Assembly: GCA_902595595.1 (NCBI GenBank)
Contig: CACJQX010000001.1
Span: forward strand, 1-64,000
Source of the DNA: an uncultured Pelagibacteraceae bacterium
GTDB taxonomy: Bacteria > Pseudomonadota > Alphaproteobacteria > Pelagibacterales > Pelagibacteraceae
Direction: 5' to 3'
Length of the DNA stretch: 64,000 nt
The notes under the pieces were generated by a model, which saw nothing but the letters and a program-made list of their open reading frames with translations, had not been told where the DNA came from and did no database searches. Position numbers and translations under genes: made by a program. Positions 1-12,379 of this stretch are shown one piece after another. The first letter of the stretch is position 1. Each line of letters opens with the position of its first letter.

Positions 1-361
1 TTTCTCCATCGTAATCAAAATATTCTACTTCACACTTACTAGGTCTATCAATTTCTGCAAACTGATTTGGCACAGAAAGACATCCTTCCTCATAAGTTGC
101 TTTTTCAGGATCTTTATTTTTTATAACTGGATTTACGAAATATCTTGGCTCTTTTTTGATCTCATCTTTACTTATATCCATTACAATAATTCTCTTTGGT
201 ATACCAACTTGTATCGCTGCGAGACCAATTCCGTTTGCGTCATACATTGTCTCTAGCATATCATCCATTAATTTTTGTTCTTCTTTACCAACACGATCGA
301 CTGGTTTAGAAATTTGTCTAAGTAATTTATTAGGTTCTGTTATTATAGTTCTGATAGCCAT
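1..361 (-). CDS. def: Peptide deformylase (partial, 3' end outside window)
   Basis: Reverse-strand translation MAIRTIITEPNKLLRQISKPVD...NGIGLAAIQVGIPKRIIVMD...EEGCLSVPNQFAEIDRP; GxGLAAxQ and EGCLS motifs. Confidence 0.95.
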   Translation of the reverse strand, partial: MAIRTIITEPNKLLRQISKPVDRVGKEEQKLMDDMLETMYDANGIGLAAIQVGIPKRIIVMDISKDEIKKEPRYFVNPVIKNKDPEKATYEEGCLSVPNQFAEIDRPSKCEVEYFDYDGE

Positions 362-382
362 AACTTGATTTTATTATAATTT

Positions 383-2146
383 TTATACTTTTAAAGGAAG
401 AACTTTAAGCAATAGTTTATTTCTAATTAAATCAACATTTAATTGATTTAAAGTATTGATAATAAAATAAACTGTATCTTCATCAATATTTTCAATTTTG
501 TCAGGTCCAATTACCTCAATTATTCTCAACAATGCGGCACCAATCTCATTATTATCTATCATTGTTTGAATATCGGCAGGCATTTCTGATTGCTTCACCT
601 CATAAAGACCGTCATATTTTTTTGAAATTTCAACTCCATCAGATTTAAGCGCCTCTAGGAAAATTATATCTTTTTTTGATAAAGAATATTTTTTATCTTT
701 TTTAATTTTTTTTAAAAATTTATCTAGGTCCTCTTCAATTTTAGATTTTGCATAGTCTCCATTGAAATAATTTATAAGTTTTGATTGATGTAAAATTTTA
801 CTATTATATTTAATCTTTTTATCTGCTGTCTCTTTCTCATTTAAATTACTATTATAAAATGTCGTAAAATTTGATGGAACATCCTCAACATTAATTTCAC
901 CTAAAAATTTTTTTAATTCTAAATCAAAGGCATCACCTATATCATCAGATATAAATAGATCCTTTAAAATTTTTATAAATTCTAATTTGATTTTTGGTTC
1001 TTCTGTTAAAAGAGTTCTTTGATATAAAAGAGCACGTCCCTCAATTGAAGATAGAGATTTATATGCCTCTTTTGCATTTAAAAATTGATTAATATTAAAT
1101 TGGAATTTTTTATAAAATTCGAATAATTCCTCCTCAGAATAATTTTTATCATTAACAGCTTTTTCTATTGTAGAAATTTTTTCTACATCAGTAATCTCTA
1201 TATCTTGAATTTTAAAAAGTAAATTAGTAGCTGAAAGATATTTCCAAATTATTTTAGGTGTATCTTCGCTTGGTTCATAAGAAAACTCAGGGTTAGTTCT
1301 ATGAGCTAAATGAAAATCTAAAATTGAATTTATTGATATTTCTTTATCTGCTTCATCTAAATATCCAAATAAATAATTTATTTTGTTTTCATAATAACTA
1401 TCTTCAAAACCTAACTCTTTTTTTAAATCTAAGATTAGTTGTGCTTCTTCATTCTTTCCATAATTGATTAAACAATATAAATTAAATTTTGATAGATATT
1501 CATCTTGAATGGGTTCAGAATTTTTAGAAAAAATCTCACATGATTTTTTTACGTTTGATTCTGATAAATAAGTATCTACCAAATATCTTGTTAAATTTGG
1601 ATGCAAATTTATTATTTGATTTTTAATTAAATATTCTTCTATTAATTCTAAGTTTGCATCTTTTATTAACCAATCAGATTTAAAGCTCATAAATTCTTTC
1701 TCAGTAATATTTTGAGTTGGAGAATAAGCGTTGGTTAATAAAGATATGTGCATTATGTCAGATGCATCCTCAGAAAGATTAAACTTATTAATATTTTGAA
1801 ATAAATTTTTTAATTTAGTTCCATCAGAATTTGACCACATATCCATACTCAAACCGTATTCACTAGGATCATATAGTCCAAAAATTTTAATTTCTTTTGA
1901 TGAAAATTCTTTATCAAGTTTAATAATATCTGTTTGTTTATTTGTCTGAAGTTGGTAAACACTTTTCTGAGTAGTGCCGCTAGAATTTTCACTTGAAATA
2001 TTTGTTTCTGAAATAACCTGACTATCTTTTTTTTCTATATTCCAAATATCAATCGGTTTCTCTTCTGCAAACGCAGATGTAAAAAAAATAAGACAAACCA
2101 ATTTAATCAAAAGAATTTTCTTATTTAACAATTTTAAAATTTTCAT
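383..2146 (-). CDS. Hypothetical secreted/periplasmic protein with signal-like N-terminus, mostly helical
   Basis: Long ORF; likely start is the internal Met MKILKLLNKKILLIKLVCLIFFTSAFAEE (signal peptide with AFA-EE cleavage). Family not recognised. Confidence 0.7.
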   Translation of the reverse strand: MKILKLLNKKILLIKLVCLIFFTSAFAEEKPIDIWNIEKKDSQVISETNISSENSSGTTQKSVYQLQTNKQTDIIKLDKEFSSKEIKIFGLYDPSEYGLSMDMWSNSDGTKLKNLFQNINKFNLSEDASDIMHISLLTNAYSPTQNITEKEFMSFKSDWLIKDANLELIEEYLIKNQIINLHPNLTRYLVDTYLSESNVKKSCEIFSKNSEPIQDEYLSKFNLYCLINYGKNEEAQLILDLKKELGFEDSYYENKINYLFGYLDEADKEISINSILDFHLAHRTNPEFSYEPSEDTPKIIWKYLSATNLLFKIQDIEITDVEKISTIEKAVNDKNYSEEELFEFYKKFQFNINQFLNAKEAYKSLSSIEGRALLYQRTLLTEEPKIKLEFIKILKDLFISDDIGDAFDLELKKFLGEINVEDVPSNFTTFYNSNLNEKETADKKIKYNSKILHQSKLINYFNGDYAKSKIEEDLDKFLKKIKKDKKYSLSKKDIIFLEALKSDGVEISKKYDGLYEVKQSEMPADIQTMIDNNEIGAALLRIIEVIGPDKIENIDEDTVYFIINTLNQLNVDLIRNKLLLKVLPLKV

Positions 2147-2303
2147 TTGGAATAATTTTTTCAATTTCTTTTTTTGGTGCAGGAAAATCAATTGTACTTA
2201 GAAAAAAAATAACACCTAAAATAACCCCTAATCCAATTATAGATTTAATCACAAGTCCTATGATACTTGCTTTGCCTGAACTTGTGTTTTTAATGAATTG
2301 CAT
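2121..2303 (-). CDS. Small single-TM protein (60 aa), overlaps start of downstream secreted protein gene
   Basis: ORF MQFIKNTSSGKASIIGLVIKSIIGLGVILGVIFFLSTIDFPAPKKEIEK with one hydrophobic segment; same strand, overlapping next gene. Confidence 0.6.
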   Translation of the reverse strand: MQFIKNTSSGKASIIGLVIKSIIGLGVILGVIFFLSTIDFPAPKKEIEKIIPNENFKIVK

Positions 2304-2360
2304 ATACTTTTAGATAATTTCAAATTAAGACATATTTATGTTTTTTCAATAAAGAAACTT

Positions 2361-2874
2361 ATGAAATCAAAAGAAAATCTAGTTTTTTTAGGGATGATGG
2401 GTTCTGGTAAGAGTTCTATTGGATCTTTAGTAGCTAAGAAATTAAAATTAAATTTTGTAGATATCGATAAAGAAATTGAAAAAAATTTAAACATTACAAT
2501 AAAAAAAATCTTTGAAGTTAAGGGTGAGAATTATTTTAGAAAAATTGAGGAACAAACAACTTTAAAAAAACTTAAATTAAGCTCTACTGTGATTTCACTT
2601 GGTGGGGGGGGCTTTTACAAATAACAACATTAGAAAAGAAATTTTAAAAAATCATTTATCTTTTTGGCTAAATTGGGATGATAAAACATTGTTAAATAGA
2701 ATTAAAAATAGTAAAAAAAGACCATTAGCGATTAATGCAACCGATGCTGAGTTAATTGATTTAATTAAGAAACGATCTTACATTTATTCTAAAGCTTTAT
2801 ATGAGATAAAGTGTGATAATCTTACTAAAATTGAAATAGTAAAAAAAATTGTAGAAATTTATGAAACAAACTAG
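2361..2874 (+). pseudogene. aroK: Shikimate kinase, frameshifted at a G8 homopolymer (2604-2611)
   Basis: Two ORFs in different frames: MKSKENLVFLGMMGSGKSSIG...VISLGGGG and AFTNNNIRKEILKNH...KRPLA...; removing one G restores SLGGGAFTNNNIR. Confidence 0.85.
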
Positions 2875-3967
2875 ATTAAATATAGTAACTAAAACTGAAA
2901 AATATCCAATAATTATTGGATCAAATTTGACCTCAAGTTTATCAAAAATTTTTAAATCAAATTCAATTGATTTTGATAAATGTTTAATTGTTATTGATAA
3001 AAATGTTCCAAAAAAATTTGTCTTAAATATTAAAAAGTCTTTAAAAAATAAAAGTATTTTTGTTTTATTTTTTAATGCTAGTGAAAAAAATAAAAATATT
3101 AATAGCGTTAATAAAATTCTAGAAGTTTTATTAAATAAAAACTTTTCAAGAAATGATGTTTTAATTTCTTTAGGAGGAGGAATTACAGGCGATGTGAGTG
3201 GATTTGCGGCTAGTCTTTTCAAAAGGGGCCTAAAGTTTGCAAATATTCCAACAACTCTTTTAGCTCAAGTTGATTCATCAATAGGTGGAAAAACTGGAGT
3301 TAATTCTAAGTATGGTAAAAATTTAATAGGAAGTTTTTATCAACCATCATTGGTTCTCTCAGATATTCAATTTCTTAAATCTTTATCAAAAAGAGAGATA
3401 ATTTGTGGATATGGAGAAATATTGAAGCATTCATTAATTAAAAATAAAAAATTTTTTATTTTCTTAAATAAAAATCTTAAAAAGATTTTAAGTCTTTCGT
3501 CTCCATTTATTGAAAAAGCAATTTATGAAAGTTGTAAAATTAAGAAAAAAATAGTTGAAAAAGATGAGAGAGAAATAGCATTAAGAAAAGTATTAAATTT
3601 TGGCCATACATTTGCCCATGCTTATGAGGCGGGCTTAGGGTACAGCCATAAACTAAATCATGGTGAAGCAGTTATACTTGGAATGAAAACTGCACTAAGT
3701 TTTAGTTTTAAGGAAAACATGCTTAGTAAAAGTGAATATAATTTAATTATAAATCATATTGATAATTCTGGTCTACCTTCTTCTATAAAAAAATATTTTT
3801 CTATCAAAGATTTAAATAAGATTTTATCTTTTATGATCAAAGATAAAAAAAATAATTCTGAAAAAATTAACTTAGTTTTATTAAAAAAAATTGGTAAGCC
3901 AATTTTTAACAAACAATACCCCAAAAAAAAGTTAAATTTATTTCTAAAAAAATTTTTAATTAATTAA
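2861..3967 (+). CDS. aroB: 3-dehydroquinate synthase
   Basis: LISLGGGITGDVSGFAASLFKRGLKFANIPTTLLAQVDSSIGGKTGVN and GHTFAHAYE motifs; follows aroK. Confidence 0.97.
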   Translation: MKQTRLNIVTKTEKYPIIIGSNLTSSLSKIFKSNSIDFDKCLIVIDKNVPKKFVLNIKKSLKNKSIFVLFFNASEKNKNINSVNKILEVLLNKNFSRNDVLISLGGGITGDVSGFAASLFKRGLKFANIPTTLLAQVDSSIGGKTGVNSKYGKNLIGSFYQPSLVLSDIQFLKSLSKREIICGYGEILKHSLIKNKKFFIFLNKNLKKILSLSSPFIEKAIYESCKIKKKIVEKDEREIALRKVLNFGHTFAHAYEAGLGYSHKLNHGEAVILGMKTALSFSFKENMLSKSEYNLIINHIDNSGLPSSIKKYFSIKDLNKILSFMIKDKKNNSEKINLVLLKKIGKPIFNKQYPKKKLNLFLKKFLIN

Positions 3968-4216
3968 AATTTGGATTGAGTGAATAAATTTTTTTAATTC
4001 TTGATCTAAAATCTTGTAAATTTTTTTATTACTTTCAATTTTATTCATTTTTTTTAGTTCTTGAGAAACAATAATTAATTTTAAATGATATTTTCCTTCT
4101 TGATTTCCTTTATGATTTTTATGAAGAAAAGATTTATCTTCAATATTTATACTTTCAATATTTATTTGATTTAATAATTTATTTTTTACAATTGTAATTA
4201 ACTCATTTATATCCAT
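3956..4216 (-). CDS. BolA family protein
   Basis: MDINELITIVKNKLLNQI...HKNHKGNQEGKYHLKLIIVSQELKKMNKIESNKKIYKILDQELKKFIHSIQI; BolA-like length and pattern. Confidence 0.8.
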   Translation of the reverse strand: MDINELITIVKNKLLNQINIESINIEDKSFLHKNHKGNQEGKYHLKLIIVSQELKKMNKIESNKKIYKILDQELKKFIHSIQILIN

Positions 4217-4233
4217 ATATGTTATTATATAGC

Positions 4234-4767
4234 ATGAAAAATATTTGTGACTGGAATAATTGTAATGAAATAGGTGAATATAAGGCACCAGTTGAAAAAG
4301 ATAATAGCAGAAAATTTAGAATGCTTTGCCTTGAGCATGTAAAAGAATTTAATAAAAATTGGAACTATTTTTCAGGAATGAATGATGACCAAGTAATGGA
4401 TTTTTTAAAATCTGACATGACCTGGCACAAACCCACGCAAAGCTTTAGCTCTTCAGATAATTTTTTCAAAGTGTTATGGAATACAACTTTGAGAGATGAG
4501 TTCGATAAAGAAAAAATAAATGGAGATTATGATCATATGCGTCAATTTAAATTCGATCATAAAGATATAAAAGCTTTTGGAATATTGGGAGTTTCTGTAG
4601 GTTTAAAGTGGAAGAAAATACAAGATAAATTCAAATTACTTGTGAAAAAATTTCACCCTGATATGAATTCTGGAAATAAAAAATACGAGGAAAAACTTAA
4701 ACTTATAACATTAGCTTATACCCAATTAAAAAATACCTATAGAGAAAAAATTGACACCAAATCTTAA
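4234..4767 (+). CDS. J-domain (DnaJ-like) protein
   Basis: C-terminal [41 protein letters not shown] with HPD motif; N-terminal CDWNNC...CLEH. Confidence 0.85.
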   Translation: MKNICDWNNCNEIGEYKAPVEKDNSRKFRMLCLEHVKEFNKNWNYFSGMNDDQVMDFLKSDMTWHKPTQSFSSSDNFFKVLWNTTLRDEFDKEKINGDYDHMRQFKFDHKDIKAFGILGVSVGLKWKKIQDKFKLLVKKFHPDMNSGNKKYEEKLKLITLAYTQLKNTYREKIDTKS

Positions 4768-5725
4768 CACAGAACCAGATATTAAAGTTTCACTAAAACA
4801 AACTTTTGGAATTGATTCAGAAATGGAAGTTGACGCATTTTCAAAAAAAAATGAATACGTTCCTGAAATTGATAAAAACTACAAGTTTGATAGAGATACT
4901 ACTTTAGCCATTATTTCAGGATTTGCGTTTAATAAGAGAGTCTTAGTTCAAGGGTATCATGGCACTGGAAAATCTACTCACATTGAACAAATAGCTGCAA
5001 GATTGAATTGGCCTTGTATCCGTGTAAATTTAGATAGTCATGTAAGTAGAATTGATTTGATTGGAAAAGATGCGATCGTTCTTAAAGATGGTAAACAAGT
5101 AACTCAATTTAACGAGGGAATTTTACCATGGTCCATACAAAATCCAGTTGCACTTGTTTTTGATGAATATGATGCTGGTAGGCCTGATGTGATGTTTGTA
5201 ATTCAAAGAGTTTTAGAAGCTGAGGGAAATTTTACATTACTAGATAAAAACAAAGTAATTAAACAAAATAAATTTTTTAGATTGTTTGCTACTTCAAATA
5301 CTGTTGGACTTGGTGATACGACAGGTCTTTACCATGGTACCCAGCAAATTAACCAAGGTCAAATGGATAGATGGAATATCGTTACAACATTAAACTATCT
5401 TAGCCTAGATAGAGAGATGGACATTGTTTTGTCTAAAAATAAAAACTTAAATAACGCAAAGGGAAAAGAGAAGGTTGCTAACATGATAAAAGTAGCATCT
5501 TTAACGCGTAAAGGATTTATTGCAGGAGATATTTCAACAGTGATGAGCCCAAGAACGGTATTACATTGGGCAGAAAATGCTGAGATATTTAAAGATACTG
5601 GTTACGCCTTTAGAGTGACTTTTCTTAATAAATGTGATGATATTGAAAAAAATACTATCGCAGAATATTATCAAAGATGTTTTGGTGAAGAATTGCCAGA
5701 ATCTTTGATTAATATTCAAATCTAA
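4751..5725 (+). CDS. cobS: CobS-like AAA+ ATPase (MoxR/cobaltochelatase CobS family)
   Basis: [50 protein letters not shown] Walker A and CobS signature; adjacent CobT. Confidence 0.92.
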   Translation: MTPNLNTEPDIKVSLKQTFGIDSEMEVDAFSKKNEYVPEIDKNYKFDRDTTLAIISGFAFNKRVLVQGYHGTGKSTHIEQIAARLNWPCIRVNLDSHVSRIDLIGKDAIVLKDGKQVTQFNEGILPWSIQNPVALVFDEYDAGRPDVMFVIQRVLEAEGNFTLLDKNKVIKQNKFFRLFATSNTVGLGDTTGLYHGTQQINQGQMDRWNIVTTLNYLSLDREMDIVLSKNKNLNNAKGKEKVANMIKVASLTRKGFIAGDISTVMSPRTVLHWAENAEIFKDTGYAFRVTFLNKCDDIEKNTIAEYYQRCFGEELPESLINIQI

Positions 5726-7524
5726 TGAGTAGTAAAGAAAATAATTTAAAAGAAAAATTCAAAATTGCTTTAACTTCTACGGCAAAAGTAATTGCTGATG
5801 ATTTTGATGTGAAAAAAACAAATTCTGAGGAAAAAAAAATAAAAGAATTTAATTTTCTAGAGATCGATAATTTAACTAGTCCAGCTGATTTTATAAGATT
5901 ACGTGCAGAAACAGATTCCTCTGCTTTAAAAAAAAAATTTTGTAACGAAACAATTTATAAAAAAAACCTTCCCTCAAATACATCTTCTAGATCTCTTTAT
6001 AATATCGCTGAAAAAATACGTTATGAGGCTCTAGGAGGAAAAATGCTAAAAGGAATTGAGAAAAATTTTCAGGAAAATTATCATCAAGTAATAAATCATA
6101 AAAGAAAAGATCAATTAAAAACTAAAGAGGATGTATCTGTTTCAGAGGCATTCGAGCTATATATGCTTAAGAATTTTCATAAAATTAAGCTAAATCCTCT
6201 AACAACAAAAATGCTTAATTTTTGGGAAAAAGACTTTGAGAACGCTATAGAAAAACATAAAGAATTTTTGCTTAAAAATCTTAAAGATCAAAATATTTAT
6301 AGCTCAAAGTTTACAGAAATATTCGAAGAAATGGATATTTTTCAAAGTGAAGATGAGGACGAAAGAAAAGAAGAAAATCAAGATCAAGGACAAGATAATC
6401 CATCAAATGAAGATGAAAATAATGAAAAAGAAGATAATAAAGATGAAAAAGATGAAAATTTATCAGAAGCTTCACTAGATGCTGATTATAGTGTTGATGA
6501 ATTTAACTTTGACGAGCAGCTATCTGACACAGAGTCAGATGAACAAAACTCTGAGCAAGTAGCTCAAAAAAAAATAGATAATATCAATTTAGATTATAAA
6601 ATATTTACAACTCAGTTTGATGAAGTTGTAAAAGCTGAAAATTTAGAAAATGCAGATGAAGCAGCAAAACTAAGAAGAAATTTAGATCAACAATTAATAG
6701 GCTTTCAAGATATAATAACAAAGCTTGCTAATAAACTTCAAAGACAATTGCTTGCAAAACAAAATAGAGCATGGGAATTTGATTTAGAGGAGGGATTATT
6801 AGACAGTTCAAAACTTCCAAGAGTTATCATGGATCCATATAATTCTTTATCATTTAAAAAAGAAAAAGATTTAGATTTTAAAGATACGGTAGTGACTCTG
6901 CTCATAGACAACTCTGGATCTATGAGAGGAAGACCAATCACTATTGCAGCTATATGTGCAGATATCTTGTCCAGAACGTTAGAAAGGTGCTCTGTTAAAG
7001 TCGAAATTTTAGGCTTCACAACCAAAAATTGGAAGGGTGGACAGAGTAGAGAATTATGGACTAAAAATTCTAAACCGAAAACACCAGGAAGATTGAACGA
7101 CCTAAGACATATAATTTACAAAGGAGCAGATACCCATTGGAGACAGGCAAAAAATAATTTAGGACTAATGCTAAAAGAAGGATTGCTCAAAGAGAACATT
7201 GACGGAGAAGCTATATCGTGGGCCTATAATAGAATTAAAAAGAGAAAAGAAGAAAGAAAAATATTAATGGTTATTTCTGATGGAGCTCCTGTAGATGACT
7301 CAACTCTTTCTGTAAATTCAGGTGACTTTTTAGAAAAACATTTAAAAAAGATTGTGAAATTTATTGAAAATAAATCAGATATTGAAATTTTAGCCATAGG
7401 AATTGGTCATGATGTTTCAAGATATTATAACAAAGCTATCAAAATTACAGACGTAAATGAATTAGGAGATGTTATGATATCTCAATTAAGCTCATTATTT
7501 GAAACAAAGAACAAATACCACTAA
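5725..7524 (+). CDS. cobT: CobT-like protein with acidic linker and VWA domain
   Basis: Acidic mid-region, [33 protein letters not shown] (MIDAS) and [17 protein letters not shown]; start codon abuts cobS stop. Confidence 0.92.
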   Translation: MSSKENNLKEKFKIALTSTAKVIADDFDVKKTNSEEKKIKEFNFLEIDNLTSPADFIRLRAETDSSALKKKFCNETIYKKNLPSNTSSRSLYNIAEKIRYEALGGKMLKGIEKNFQENYHQVINHKRKDQLKTKEDVSVSEAFELYMLKNFHKIKLNPLTTKMLNFWEKDFENAIEKHKEFLLKNLKDQNIYSSKFTEIFEEMDIFQSEDEDERKEENQDQGQDNPSNEDENNEKEDNKDEKDENLSEASLDADYSVDEFNFDEQLSDTESDEQNSEQVAQKKIDNINLDYKIFTTQFDEVVKAENLENADEAAKLRRNLDQQLIGFQDIITKLANKLQRQLLAKQNRAWEFDLEEGLLDSSKLPRVIMDPYNSLSFKKEKDLDFKDTVVTLLIDNSGSMRGRPITIAAICADILSRTLERCSVKVEILGFTTKNWKGGQSRELWTKNSKPKTPGRLNDLRHIIYKGADTHWRQAKNNLGLMLKEGLLKENIDGEAISWAYNRIKKRKEERKILMVISDGAPVDDSTLSVNSGDFLEKHLKKIVKFIENKSDIEILAIGIGHDVSRYYNKAIKITDVNELGDVMISQLSSLFETKNKYH

Positions 7525-8801
7525 ATATTAAATAATTCCTTATTCTTCCATCTAATAACAACTTCAGCACCATTACGCGTTTTTGAATTTCTACAATTAA
7601 CTGATGCAAAATTTTTTTCTAATAAAGTTTTTCCAATAAACAATCCTAAACCTAAACCCTCTTTAGATTTGTCTTTAGAGTAATTTGATTTCAAATATGG
7701 CTCACCAATTTTTGAGATTATGTCTCTAGGATAACCATCACCATCATCCTCAACTGTTATTTCAGTTATTACGCTATCACTTTTCAAATTAATAAAAATT
7801 GTATTTTTGGCAAATTTATTTGCGTTTCCAATAAAATTTCTTAACCCATAAACTAATTCTATAGATTTAGTTATCTTTTTTGGGTTTGAGTCCTGATCAA
7901 AATTAAAGACAAATTCCTTTTTACTTATTTCCTTAAATGAAGAAATAATTTCATGCAAATAATCTCGAATATTAATATCTTTATCAATAAATTCATCTTC
8001 TTCTACAGGATTTAAAGTTAATCGCTTTAAAATTTCATTACATCGCTCGACTTGACTATTCAATAATTCTATGTCTTTTTCTAAATCTTTTTGCCCCTTA
8101 AATTGTTTCATTAAATCATGTGTAATAATTGTTATCGTAGAAAGTGGCGTACCTAATGAATGTGCAGCTGCAGCAGCTTGACCACCTAAAGATAATAGTT
8201 CATGTTCTTTAGCCATTACCTCTTCCATTTTTCCTAATGCTTCTTTTCTTAATCTAGATTGTGTACCAAATGTCATTGCAAAATAATTTAAAAAAACCAA
8301 GGCAACAATTAAGGATGTTGGTATAGAATAGTAAAAATAATGATTATTATGAAAATCACTGTTTAAATTAATTGGCAAATCTTCATAGTTAAAAGTTAGA
8401 AGAATAATTATAATTATAGTTAAGGTTACTAATAATATATTAGTTCTTAAACTCAAATTAGATGAAGAAAAAACACTTGGTATTAATATAAAAATTACAA
8501 ATGGATTGGTTATTCCTCCTGATAAATAAAGAAGAATACCTAATTGCAAAATATCTATAAGTAGAAAGAGAAAAGCAGATCTATCTGATAATTGTGTTTT
8601 TTTATAATTAAAAATTAAATATAAATTACTTAATATTCCTAAAAATATAACTAAATTTGATGTAATAAAATCAAAACTAGGATTTAGAAATAAATATACA
8701 AAATTTACTGCAATTAATTGTCCGATTATTCCGATCCATCTAAGAGTTATATATGTTGATTTTTTGAAAGAATGATATTTAGAAGTTTCAAAAAACTTCA
8801 T
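7521..8801 (-). CDS. regB: RegB/PrrB-type sensor histidine kinase
   Basis: Multiple TMs, SGGITNPF motif, H-box [14 protein letters not shown], Cys in [13 protein letters not shown]-terminal [14 protein letters not shown]. Confidence 0.85.
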   Translation of the reverse strand: MKFFETSKYHSFKKSTYITLRWIGIIGQLIAVNFVYLFLNPSFDFITSNLVIFLGILSNLYLIFNYKKTQLSDRSAFLFLLIDILQLGILLYLSGGITNPFVIFILIPSVFSSSNLSLRTNILLVTLTIIIIILLTFNYEDLPINLNSDFHNNHYFYYSIPTSLIVALVFLNYFAMTFGTQSRLRKEALGKMEEVMAKEHELLSLGGQAAAAAHSLGTPLSTITIITHDLMKQFKGQKDLEKDIELLNSQVERCNEILKRLTLNPVEEDEFIDKDINIRDYLHEIISSFKEISKKEFVFNFDQDSNPKKITKSIELVYGLRNFIGNANKFAKNTIFINLKSDSVITEITVEDDGDGYPRDIISKIGEPYLKSNYSKDKSKEGLGLGLFIGKTLLEKNFASVNCRNSKTRNGAEVVIRWKNKELFNI

Positions 8802-8803
8802 TT

Positions 8804-10876
<2,073 letters not shown>

Positions 10877-10896
10877 TTATGGAAAAAAGAAATTAT

Positions 10897-10918
10897 AGCA
10901 TTTTTTAAAAAAAATGCT
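10897..10918. terminator. Possible hairpin/terminator between tRNA-Ser and gyrB
   Basis: AGCATTTTTT-AA-AAAAAATGCT inverted repeat; low GC and 2-nt loop make it weak. Confidence 0.3.
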
Positions 10919-10981
10919 GTTTTATCTTTCTAAATTATCACTAAAATTTGTAAATAAATGTTGAAAAATATAGCTTATTTA

Positions 10982-11071
10982 TGGCGGAGAGAATGGGATT
11001 CGAACCCATGAAAGAGTTACCCCTTTACACGCTTTCCAAGCGTGCGCCTTCAACCACTCGGCCACCTCTCC
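10982..11071 (-). tRNA. tRNA-Ser (GGA), CCA encoded
   Basis: Reverse complement GGAGAGGTGGCCGAGTGGTTGAAGGCGCACGCTTGGAAAGCGTG...GGTTCGAATCCCATTCTCTCCGCCA; long variable arm, anticodon GGA. Confidence 0.96.
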
Positions 11072-11080
11072 ATAAATTTA

Positions 11081-12379
11081 CTATATGTACTTTCCTAATT
11101 TATACACTTTAGATTTAGTTTTTTTTTCATCAATTATATTCCAACAATCAATAATTATTTTATTTCTAGATTTTAATAATTCATATCTAAAATTCTTAGA
11201 AGGATACATTAACAGTAAAATTTTAGAATTTATTATAAATTTTTTTAAGTTTTCAAAATAAGATAATTTATATTTTTTTAAATATTCTGTTGATGGCTTC
11301 ATGTTATTATCATAAACATTAATTTTACTTAATTTTTTCAGATTAATTGTTCTTATCAAATCATAGGATTGACTATCTTTTAAAATTGAAGTTTTATCTT
11401 TATATGTAAGACCCAATATACCTAGATTAATTTTATTTAATTTATTTTTAGAAATTACCCTTTTAATTATATTAATTAGTCTACTTGTTTGAGAATTATT
11501 AATTTTGTCAACAAATTTAGGTAATGAATTTCTTATCTTTTTTCTTACAAAATAATCTAGAGCTTTATTATCTCTAGGAAAACATGGCCCAGAATACTTA
11601 GTTCCAACAGCTAGATAAGAATTTCCTATTCTATGGTCTTTGCCTATAGCTTTCAACACTTTTGATCCATCAACATTTTTTTCACTTTCGCAAATTTCTG
11701 AAATAAAATTTGAAAAAGTTATTTTGGAGGTTATATAAGAATTAATTGAAATTTTGACTATTTCTGCTTCTTGAGTATTTAAAAAAGATATGAGAATTTT
11801 ATTTTTATAAATTTTGTTGTAATAAGAAACTAATTTTTTTCCTCTTTTATCATCTGCACCAATTAGAACAAAGTCTGGATTTTCTAAGTTATTTATTGTT
11901 GTGCCTTGAGCGATAAAATGTGGATTATAAGTAATTATAAAATCTTTATTATTTTTAAGTCCTTTAGATTTAAGAATTTTACAAAATACGTCTCTACAAG
12001 AACCTGGCATTACTGTGCTAGTAATATTAATAATATGTTTTCTTTTTTTTTTTTTTATAAAGGGAGCTAATTTATTCAAACAATCAATTATATTTTTATT
12101 TGAGAATGAATTATTTCTTAGACTAGGAGTAGGTAGCACTAAATGAGATATATCGCTTTTATTGATTATTTCAGAAAGATCTGAAGTAATTGAAATATTA
12201 TTTTTATATTTTTGTAAATACTTTTGAGTATAGGGTTCAATATAAGGAGATTTATTTTTTTTTATATCATCAATAATTTTTGGGTTATTGTCGTAACATA
12301 AAACTTTTATTTTTCGTGAAGCTAAAAAAAGTGCAAAAGGAAAGCCTAACTTTCCCAATCCTATAACAGATGAAATCAT
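11081..12379 (-). CDS. UDP-glucose/GDP-mannose dehydrogenase family (nucleotide-sugar 6-dehydrogenase)
   Basis: MISSVIGLGKLGFPFALFLASRKIKVLCYDNN Rossmann motif; GPCFPRDNKALDYF active-site Cys; GLTYKDKTSILKDS. Confidence 0.9.
   Translation of the reverse strand: MISSVIGLGKLGFPFALFLASRKIKVLCYDNNPKIIDDIKKNKSPYIEPYTQKYLQKYKNNISITSDLSEIINKSDISHLVLPTPSLRNNSFSNKNIIDCLNKLAPFIKKKKRKHIINITSTVMPGSCRDVFCKILKSKGLKNNKDFIITYNPHFIAQGTTINNLENPDFVLIGADDKRGKKLVSYYNKIYKNKILISFLNTQEAEIVKISINSYITSKITFSNFISEICESEKNVDGSKVLKAIGKDHRIGNSYLAVGTKYSGPCFPRDNKALDYFVRKKIRNSLPKFVDKINNSQTSRLINIIKRVISKNKLNKINLGILGLTYKDKTSILKDSQSYDLIRTINLKKLSKINVYDNNMKPSTEYLKKYKLSYFENLKKFIINSKILLLMYPSKNFRYELLKSRNKIIIDCWNIIDEKKTKSKVYKLGKYI

Noticed and set aside
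156-368. Plus-strand 70-aa ORF
   Set aside because: Antisense to the clear peptide deformylase gene; no independent support.
2797-3222. Minus-strand 141-aa ORF with hydrophobic residues
   Set aside because: Antisense to aroB; hydrophobicity results from A-rich codons on the opposite strand.
6738-7025. Minus-strand 95-aa ORF
   Set aside because: Antisense to the VWA region of CobT.
4751-7524. Evidence for B12 biosynthesis
   Set aside because: Only CobS/CobT-like subunits are present; CobN and corrin enzymes are absent from the window.
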